A program made the translations under genes and the position numbers. DNA of 64,000 nucleotides from Bolinopsis microptera (Eukaryota; Ctenophora; Tentaculata; Lobata; Bolinopsidae). Location of the stretch: positions 782,312-846,311 of the forward strand of contig NC_087084.1 in NCBI RefSeq assembly GCF_026151205.1, read 5' to 3'. The notes beneath the pieces were generated by a model. The model searched no databases, was not told the DNA's origin, and saw only the letters and a program-made list of their open reading frames with translations. This document shows, piece by piece, positions 61,101 to 64,000 of the stretch. Numbering within the stretch: position 1 is the first letter of the stretch; every line of letters starts with the position of its first letter.

Positions 61101-63224
61101 GTGCAAGAACACGTGTAACAGCACGTGCAACAACACGTGCAACAGCACGTGCAACAACACGTGTCCCTTTATAACACGTGATGTTACTGTTTGTAGTCAC
61201 GTGGTAATATTATATAGTTAGAGTTTTTCCATTTCACCCTTTTGTAAAAAGGCATTAGTGAAAGGTTACGAATGGTCGTTTTTGCAGAAAAACAAGGATT
61301 TTGGAGATAGCGGTAGGCAGGTCTGAATATGGTGTCATTCCTTCCGTTAGTTACCACTAGAAGGAACCCGTATAACCCTAAAATGGTGTCAAGACTCAAG
61401 AGACTAAAATAATTATTATATATATATATTATATATTTTATTATATATATATATTATATATTTAATTCGCGTTTTTGACACCACTTGGGGGTCCAAATTT
61501 GGGGCTCTAAAACTTCTATTTCTTGGCCAATTTTTATTTTTTCATGCTGATTTGAAGGCCATTAAAGCATTTGGCCCAGTCAAAAAAGTTTCAGTTGTAT
61601 ATCTTTTACGGTTTTTGCGGAAAGTAGCGTTAAAGTTCAGTAAAATGGCACGGATAAACATATATCGTCGCGCTTTATATATAGTAAGATGTCAACGGAA
61701 AAGCCACGCGCGTGCGCGAGGATTGCTTGGAATGCGCGGCTCGAGCGTATTTTAATGTATACTATGTTTAATGTATAGTATTAGGTAATAAGCCCAATTT
61801 GTACGTGGCCAATTTTGTACTTGGTACGCGTAGTGAACTGATGTGTTTCAATATTATTATTATGAAGTGAGCTGATTAGAGCTTATACAGTATTTATAGT
61901 TATAGGAAATGGAAATCTAGCGTCCGCCAAAAAGAAACACGGGTGCAATTCTTGTTAAAATGCGATTTGTAATTGTTATTACGTTAAATCTATACTGCAG
62001 CACAGAAAAGTGAAGTTGACCCGTGCTTTCCATTAGTGAAATGTGAAAATACTACGGGGATCCTGAAGGTCTCACAAACAAGAACTATTGTATTACTAAC
62101 TACAAGACATTACTACAACTAACCGTTACTTCAGGTGGGGGAGACTAGATCTCCTAAAGAGTTGTTAGCAATGTCACTAGCTGAGTTAGAAGAAGCTGCC
62201 TACGATAATTACCTGCTCAATCTTGAAAACTTCTACGTTAAAATGTTCAACAATAAGGTACATTAAATAAAACTAAATTTAATATTATTAGTAACTGTTG
62301 TTATACTGATCGCTTGTTTAAACTCAATCTAATAAAATCTTTAACCCTGAATCTTTAACCCCGGTCTAAGAACATGTCTGTCTGCACATTCCCATAGTTA
62401 CTAGTGGTTACTAGTGGTTACCAGTGGTTACTAGTGCGTGGTTACTAGTGGTTACTAGTGGTTACAAGTTGTTACTAGTGGTTACTAGTGGTTACTAGTG
62501 GTTACTAGTGGTTAACATTCCCATGAACAAGAGTAATTATAGGAAGATTGGGAGAACGATCTAGCAATAACACACGACTCCTTTATACTCTACCCTGTAC
62601 GACTCAATATAAATCTGTCTAACTCTATCCTGCCTGACGATAAGAAGCTACCTAAAACCAAGTGCCGGGGACATCTGGACTCTGTTAAAGTTGTAATGTC
62701 AGATGTGAAGATTCAGCATTTGTATAGGTTAGGGTTATTTAGTTTAGAGTCATTGTGTGTAGAATTGCTTTATTTCACATTTTCTCAATTAGAGAATAGT
62801 TAAAGCGATTGAGAAAGTATTATTACAATATTGATAAAAGTAGCAGAAAACTCTTACTCGATAATAGACTGGTGCAGTCCGTAGATTGCGTGATGGTTGT
62901 GAAGATGCCAACTTCTAAACCTCTCAATAGGTTCAATAGGTAGGTAGTATAATTACTAACAGTACACAGTACACAGTACACAGTACACAGTACACAGTAC
63001 ACAGTACACAGTACACAGTACACAGTACACAGTACACAGTACACAGTACACAGTACACAGTACACAGTACACAGTACACAGTATAACAATTGCACTGCCC
63101 AGGATAATAAACAGTTTACCAAAGTCGGAGCCAGCTGAAGTTAAGAGTAAAAACTCAGTGGTAGGACTAGATGATAACTGGGTAGACGCAGCTCAACTAG
63201 CTGCTGTTACTAATATAGTTACAG
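34137..63224 (+). CDS. VPS13: VPS13A/C-type intermembrane lipid transfer protein, 5' part (19 exons)
   Basis: VPS13 proteins are rod-shaped bridges moving bulk lipid between membranes. Exons: 34137-34233, 34359-34402, 34567-34718, 34903-35056, 35304-35453, 35644-35782, 35974-36086, 36300-36421, 37322-37438, 54879-54979, 55315-55461, 56184-56305, 57155-57293, 58650-58750, 60474-60620, 60956-61075, 62135-62257, 62543-62727, 63103-63224. All phases agree (798 codons). It starts MFERVLETVLEKVLGEFVQD, a chorein N-terminus, then LKLAVWSGNVVLKNLRLKAE and VPWKALWTAP; exon 5 has LNIKNIHIRYEDPDSGYAAG, exon 9 WWQYLHRYCVETRVKRRI, exon 11 SWFGGWWGGG and STEEKDTLYSAIG. These follow VPS13A/C order, unlike VPS13B or D. 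A vs C is not resolvable. Intron 9 is 17.4 kb of mobile DNA. The gene continues past the window. Confidence 0.93.
35455..35577. repeat. 31-bp minisatellite at the exon 5 donor
   Basis: Four units of TCCTTATATGGGCATCACGT plus GTCTCTACATC begin directly after the VPS13A/C exon 5 donor (35454). Confidence 0.9.
36422..36468. repeat. duplicated splice donor flanking a poly-G run
   Basis: GGTGAGTTACAAA occurs at the exon 8 donor and again about 30 bp on, with a run of about 20 G between. Either GT could act as donor; only the first is in phase with exon 9 as modelled. Confidence 0.8.
36540..36826. mobile_element. MITE (287 bp) with 27-bp TIRs and TCGCTT repeats
   Basis: Perfect 27-bp inverted repeats begin GGGCCCCCTCTCTTGTGTAA at each end and are flanked by the 6-bp duplication CGTATC (36534-36539 and 36827-36832). 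The interior is almost entirely GGTCGCTTCT/GGTCGCTTTT units of about 10 bp. It lies in intron 8 of the VPS13A/C gene. No superfamily is assigned. Confidence 0.88.
37708..38175. repeat. two copies of a TAGTGTAACCCG dispersed motif
   Basis: TAGTGTAACCCGAGCCTACG at 37,708 and ACTAGTGTAACCCGGCCTAC at 38,133, both followed by GGCCGGGATTTCA, look like the same end of a dispersed repeat. The boundaries of the full unit are unclear. Confidence 0.55.
38421..39162. repeat. 365-bp tandem duplication
   Basis: CCCGCATATTATATTTGAAA starts at 38,421 and again at 38,786, and the two units are almost identical to the end at ACCGAAAAAACCAGTCCCG. They differ mainly in (CT)n and (GA)n length. A reverse-oriented partial copy lies at 54,457-54,540, so this is a dispersed repeat duplicated here. 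Short TG/CA dinucleotide repeats follow at 39,203-39,245. Confidence 0.88.
39461..39548 (+). tRNA. tRNA-like sequence, aligned anticodon CTA, cassette 1
   Basis: It has an A box (TAGCCGAGTGG) and a B box (GGTTCAAACCCC). Aligned with the neighbouring tRNA-Leu, the anticodon position reads CTA, which would match UAG. Acceptor and T stems contain mismatches, the variable arm is shortened and no TTTT terminator follows. A decayed tRNA-Leu paralogue or SINE-like sequence is likelier than a working suppressor tRNA. This copy also has a shorter intron-like segment than the other three. Confidence 0.5.
39703..39817 (+). tRNA. tRNA-Leu(CAA) with intron, cassette 1
   Basis: Begins GTCAGGATGGCCGAGTGG, reads ACTCAAG in the anticodon loop (anticodon CAA), has an intron of about 31 nt, then TTCTGG, a long variable arm and GTGGGTTCAAATCCCAC, ending TCTGACA. 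This matches animal tRNA-Leu(CAA), which normally carries an intron. TTTT follows at once (39820), a Pol III terminator. Confidence 0.93.
41118..41480. repeat. 38-39-bp minisatellite (left, plus orientation)
   Basis: About nine units of CCTGAGACAAAATTTAAGAA followed by ATCCCGAGACAGCGAAAAA. The inverse array is at 49,182-49,600, in the opposite arm of the 10-kb element. Confidence 0.93.
42290..42362 (-). other. tRNA-like sequence in the left palindrome arm
   Basis: On the minus strand it has an A box-like TAGCTTGGTGG and a B box-like GAGTTCAAACCTG in correct order and spacing. The acceptor stem is poor, so a tRNA-derived repeat is likelier than a tRNA gene. It is mirrored at 44,805-44,876. 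Confidence 0.45.
42409..42716. mobile_element. 308-bp MITE, ends CCCCCAGTTCCATAGCGGAT (left arm copy)
   Basis: Starts CCCCCAGTTCCATAGCGGAT and ends with its inverse, with TIRs extending about 40 bp through ATTATGCCAAATTATT. The interior has several short inverted CCGGAGA/TCTCCGG motifs. The matching copy is 44,451-44,758; truncated copies start at 41,748 and end at 45,418. Confidence 0.85.
43185..43441 (+). pseudogene. LINE RT C-terminal fragment at the palindrome centre
   Basis: One frame reads SRRNRFAGHCMRASDQVISS then stops; after a frameshift another reads LTFLDVVARDTGLQLDDL and DVWRQTVN before a stop. RFAGHC...DVVARDTGL...W is the usual C-terminal end of some LINE reverse-transcriptase proteins. 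The segment ends with a short AAGT repeat (43,428-43,441), like LINE 3' tails. It is 5'-truncated and frameshifted. Confidence 0.7.
44451..44758. mobile_element. 308-bp MITE, right arm copy
   Basis: Same element as 42,409-42,716 in the opposite arm of the palindrome, with inverted CCCCCAGTTCC ends and only a few differences. Confidence 0.85.
44805..44876 (+). other. tRNA-like sequence in the right palindrome arm
   Basis: Mirror copy of 42,290-42,362: TAGCTTAGCGG (A box) then GAGTTCAAACCTG (B box). The A box is slightly better than in the left copy. The anticodon is not confidently placed. Confidence 0.45.
45967..46338 (+). pseudogene. N-terminal part of the third LINE's ORF, before a frameshift
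   Basis: This 123-codon frame holds the start of the endonuclease: TFGTWNVLSL, then LDLLGITETHMPG, the catalytic Glu motif. It stops at 46,336. The endonuclease continues in another frame through RRRGVGLTLSKRTKNS (from about 46,337) into the main frame, so one base was gained or lost near GGACGGACGGTA (46,321-46,333). The ATG at 45,967 is the first in this frame but not certain to be the start. Confidence 0.8.
46416..49148 (+). CDS. third LINE: endonuclease (part) + reverse transcriptase
   Basis: The frame (910 codons from a nominal TTG; the true start is upstream across the frameshift) has the rest of the APE endonuclease, with LLGDLNAKV at 52-60, VNQIDHICIS at 121-130 and GSDHY at 149-153. 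The RT follows: SPGVDGITNEQL (397), QSGFRQNRSCIDQV (489), INFVDFKAAFDSID (521), an unusual SGTGQGDIQGPPVFNF (580) and DYADDMAML (632-640), catalytic residues intact. The C-terminal end reads FGHVVRMPEERIPN and RGRPRKNWMSCVREDA. Single-ORF layout and a simple 3' tail suggest RTE or a relative. Confidence 0.9.
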   Translation: MLSARLHSQHLNISVVVAYAPTEGASDNDKDEFYQQLSSAFDELPRHDLKLLLGDLNAKVTSDCSSMSGVIGGHSLHSSSNDNGTRLLDFCIAHQLTIGGTMFQQKDIHKGTWRSPDGRTVNQIDHICISKKFGGSLLNVKVCRGADIGSDHYLVRARLRMKLMSVKKKQERKLEIPAIEHLRDHSLVSEYNIVLRNKFDCLEPEVDLESMWDNFKTTVQQVSMEILGQRPRKKKDRHQSQKTKELLKNRKEFKRKDPNSNANRSEYSRLNKLFKKSSKVDDNNWARRMANDLEEAARKGQQREVWQKINVISGKKKKQSTAVRDVSGQLIADPHAQKERWKEHFSRLLNPPPQEANISDLDNIPPQPSFDDLSDSDEASTRNEIVDALKKLKNHKSPGVDGITNEQLKYGQDGLVDQLVVLFKKVWEDEKIPEDWSKGVIIIVGKKGDTSHCANNRGITLRSTASKLLQMILLRRLSNGMERFLRENQSGFRQNRSCIDQVYSLRCIIHQCIEYYIPLYINFVDFKAAFDSIDRQFIWRSMQHYGLPDKYIRIMKAFFTHTVSAVRVNGEVTGWFDVNSGTGQGDIQGPPVFNFCLNFSAYLMELNKVISKGALLQLPAPGVEEKHLLDTDYADDMAMLDNSKEGLQETTDLLCKYSAYAGLKINAGKTQSMVVSKSASQRPYSKDDTMDINVEGLPIQQVSNFTYLGAIISANGTIDKELSARIQKASGAFYQLSSIWYSRNIKTPTKIRIYKAAVLTILLYGSEVWNTTQTQMKRFEVFHHRCLRRILKIKWFYHVSNADVLKRANIAPVDTFVRAARLRWFGHVVRMPEERIPNYLLHWIPKHGKRSRGRPRKNWMSCVREDAAIFTGVDNITIEDAEQQATDRVHWRGLIHRRKELLCGAGHSND
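49182..49600. repeat. 38-39-bp minisatellite (right, inverse orientation)
   Basis: About ten units of the reverse complement of the array at 41,118-41,480 (TTTTTCGCTGTCTCAGG and TTCTTAAATTTTGTCTCAGG). Units near 49,500-49,590 are more diverged. Confidence 0.93.
50085..50157. mobile_element. 3'-end fragment of the Tx1/L1-like LINE
   Basis: TGCAACCTACTAAAACCAAT followed by GGGGCCCTCCCCGGGGTCAT matches the 3' end of the LINE at 17,790-17,850. Preceded by an A/T-rich tail, it is a very short 5'-truncated insertion or a duplicated fragment. Confidence 0.75.
50221..50290. repeat. dispersed GTCCATNCGGTACCCTAT unit, copy 1 of 4
   Basis: GTCCATACGGTACCCTATAT and a following AAGATGGACAAAA recur at 51,625-51,700, 52,563-52,630 and 53,540-53,610, each beside a tRNA cassette. 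GTCCAT and ATGGAC give it short inverted ends. Confidence 0.75.
50777..50868 (+). tRNA. tRNA-like sequence, aligned anticodon CTA, cassette 2
   Basis: Same family as 39,461-39,548, with a fuller intron-like segment (CTATCTGTATGGAAGTA) and one acceptor-stem change (TGCCATG). Confidence 0.5.
51019..51135 (+). tRNA. tRNA-Leu(CAA) with intron, cassette 2
   Basis: Exon parts are identical to the cassette 1 copy; the intron differs by a 2-bp TA insertion (AGATAATATATCTTG). A TTTT terminator follows. Confidence 0.93.
51312..51534. mobile_element. hAT-like MITE (223 bp) with 8-bp target duplication
   Basis: Inverted ends GGTAACTCGGTAATCTGCCG extend about 45 bp and are flanked by AAAATTCC on both sides (51304-51311 and 51535-51542). 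The interior consists of CACCTCGGGCA-type 10-11-bp repeats in both orientations. An 8-bp duplication fits the hAT superfamily. Confidence 0.85.
52775..52889 (-). tRNA. tRNA-Leu(CAA) with intron, cassette 3
   Basis: Reverse-strand copy, the same length as cassette 1 with the intron of the first form. TTTT lies just past its 3' end on the minus strand. Confidence 0.93.
53040..53131 (-). tRNA. tRNA-like sequence, aligned anticodon CTA, cassette 3
   Basis: Reverse-strand member of the CTA family, close to the cassette 2 copy, with A and B boxes kept. Confidence 0.5.
53769..53883 (-). tRNA. tRNA-Leu(CAA) with intron, cassette 4
   Basis: Reverse-strand copy, apparently identical to cassette 3, with a Pol III TTTT run downstream. 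Confidence 0.93.
54033..54124 (-). tRNA. tRNA-like sequence, aligned anticodon CTA, cassette 4
   Basis: Reverse-strand member of the CTA family, with one substitution relative to cassette 3 (AATAATACC versus AATAACACC). Confidence 0.5.
54715..54868. repeat. 10-bp AT-rich minisatellite before exon 10
   Basis: About 15 units of AATTATTACT/AATTATTACA end about 10 bp before the acceptor of VPS13A/C exon 10. Confidence 0.9.
54948..55034. repeat. duplication of the exon 10 3' end with its splice donor
   Basis: GATATCGTTAATATCACTAT plus TTGCGAACAGAGTGAGTTA occurs twice, 43 bp apart. The first copy holds the last coding bases of exon 10 and its donor (54,980); the second (donor at 55,023) lies in the intron. 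Use of the second donor would add 43 nt and an in-frame stop. Confidence 0.92.
55660..55820. repeat. GTACTGT/GTATACT minisatellite
   Basis: Runs of GTACTGT (about 7 bp) change to ATACTGT/ATACAGT with strong local dyad symmetry. They lie in intron 11 of the VPS13A/C gene. Open frames on both strands are repeat-driven. Confidence 0.92.
56355..56583. repeat. (CCCCTC)n array
   Basis: Pure-pyrimidine 6-bp repeats with CCCTCCTCC variants in intron 12. Overlapping Gly/Arg/Glu-rich minus-strand frames are artefacts. Confidence 0.95.
57294..57855. repeat. 90-bp repeat carrying the exon 13 3' end and its donor (7 donors)
   Basis: Each unit ends in CATTCTCATACCTTCAGATT plus CTCATGCTATTG, the last 32 coding bases of exon 13, followed by GTGAGT. 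Donor-like GT sites therefore stand at 57294, 57398, 57488, 57578, 57668, 57758 and 57848 (the last is GTGAGG). The first interval is 104 bp, the others 90 bp. The rest of each unit is ACACTATACATAGT-type sequence. Confidence 0.95.
58751..58925. repeat. about 42-bp minisatellite at the exon 14 donor
   Basis: Four units with AACCAATCAGAACACAGT and AGTACCACAAGACATAA start about 10 bp after the exon 14 donor. Confidence 0.88.
59015..59240. repeat. 27-bp minisatellite (ACACTGGAGTAACACGTGCA)
   Basis: About eight units of AATATTAACACTGGAGTAAC followed by ACGTRCA in intron 14. Confidence 0.93.
59365..60082. repeat. poly-C minisatellite (CnGTACTGTTACATTG)
   Basis: About 30 units of CGTACTGTTACAWTG separated by C-runs of 4 to 17, in intron 14. 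Length variation is mostly in the C-runs. Pro/Tyr/Cys-rich frames across all three phases are artefacts. Confidence 0.95.
60780..60865. repeat. 9-bp GGTTACCAC minisatellite
   Basis: About nine units, intron 15. Confidence 0.92.
61076..61168. repeat. 13-bp ACACGTGYAACAR minisatellite at the exon 16 donor
   Basis: Units with CACGTG begin within 10 bp of the exon 16 donor (61,076). Confidence 0.9.
61466..61530. repeat. dispersed repeat shared with intron 7
   Basis: ACACCACTTGGGGGTCCAAA and TTTCTTGGC occur here and in inverse at 36,183-36,236, so the two introns share a dispersed repeat fragment. Confidence 0.75.
62395..62515. repeat. 10-bp GGTTACTAGT minisatellite
   Basis: About 12 units in intron 17, just upstream of exon 18. 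Confidence 0.92.
62960..63084. repeat. 7-bp (ACAGTAC)n array
   Basis: About 17 near-perfect units ending 18 bp before the exon 19 acceptor. Confidence 0.95.
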
Positions 63225-64000
63225 GTCAGAATGTTATTATAATGCAAGTTATATCAACAATTCCTGTAATGCTAGCACTAAACATCGTGATACCATTTAA
63301 ATTCCTTTATTTCTGGCAGCATTCTAAAGAAGTGAAGTCATTGTGAAGATGATAAACAATATAGCTAGATTATGTAGGTGTGCAAAAGGGTGTTTTCTAA
63401 AGAAACACTTAGCTTGTCCTCCTGTAGATCTGTAGATCTCTAGAAGAGGTATAGCAATTAATAACAAAGCAGAATGTGTTCAATGCGGGCTCAGCTGAGT
63501 TTACTTCCAGCTACCACTAGTTTACGAGACATTTATAAAATGAAAGTAGCGCGCGGCGCAATGTCAGCACCTCATCACGCGAGTAAAAACCGCGCGGCGC
63601 CATGTGTGAAATGAATATTTTCATGAGGCTAGCTTCCGCAACAAGCGCAATTTATTACAGCTTCTGTGAAAATATTCGTATGAAAGGTTTTTCTTAAGGA
63701 ATGTGTCGTCCATATTCCCATGAAACATCGGAAAAAGTTGTCCGATTGAAACTGATCAGGGAGTTAATTCCCAGCTTCTCCTATTATTACCCTGACTGTG
63801 TGGAAATCATGGTTAGCACCTTCACAAAACTTTCACTGAATTTCAGAGTCGCGCAGGAACTACAGACTAAAGAAGTTGAAACCTTGTGTTTCCTTTTCTG
63901 ACAATACCCAATCTTCTGACCGACCGACTACTGACTCCTCGACTCACAAATCTGGGTCTGAGAAGAAACTTGTGAAAGGGATCCTAAAAAGTAACACAAT
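63225..64000. other. intron after exon 19; no further exon recognised
   Basis: Two GC-rich GCGCGCGGCGC motifs at 63,548 and 63,590 are not coding. A 66-codon frame at 63,701-63,901 has no recognised similarity. The next VPS13 exon is probably beyond the window. Confidence 0.5.

Noticed and set aside
34137-63224. Assignment as VPS13D
   Set aside because: The MFERVLE start, the SWFGGWWGGG and STEEKDTLYSAIG exon and the later exon order follow VPS13A/C.

Overview
This is eukaryotic, almost certainly invertebrate animal DNA: intron-split genes with GT/AG splice sites, non-LTR retrotransposons of several kinds, MITEs, a solo LTR, an intron-bearing nuclear tRNA-Leu and very many minisatellites. 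The species cannot be fixed from sequence alone.

Layout. Two VPS13-family genes (bridge-like lipid transfer proteins) sit head to head. On the minus strand, about 16.24 kb down to 10.32 kb, are the first 15 coding exons of a VPS13B-type gene; its next intron (or a break) is a 10.3-kb array of about 194 copies of a 52-bp satellite (1-10,325). On the plus strand, from 34.14 kb to 63.22 kb, are the first 19 coding exons of a VPS13A/C-type gene; both continue outside the window. Every exon phase in both models is consistent, giving about 616 and 798 codons.

The 18 kb between the two start codons is mostly mobile DNA: a mariner-like MITE (16.8 kb); a foldback element split by a 5.35-kb Tx1/L1-like LINE and a 300-bp solo LTR (17.5-23.6 kb); a 340-bp direct repeat pair (24.6 and 25.3 kb); an intronless F-box gene (26.5 kb); and a CR1/L2-like LINE (27.1-32.9 kb) whose ORF1 fuses an AlkB-like dioxygenase to an SGNH hydrolase. 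The 17.4-kb intron 9 of the VPS13A/C gene (37.4-54.9 kb) holds a 10-kb inverted-repeat element with TIRs and a 19-bp flanking direct repeat (40.0-50.07 kb), itself invaded by a third LINE (45.67-49.17 kb), plus four cassettes each with one tRNA-Leu(CAA) and one tRNA-like sequence whose aligned anticodon is CTA, and further MITEs.

The most unusual signals are: (1) tandem repeats and short duplications start at the 5' splice site of about a dozen of the introns, in two exons copying the exon end together with its donor; (2) the AlkB-SGNH LINE ORF1; (3) the 10-kb palindromic element with iterated subterminal motifs; (4) the tRNA cassettes; (5) the head-to-head VPS13 paralogues.
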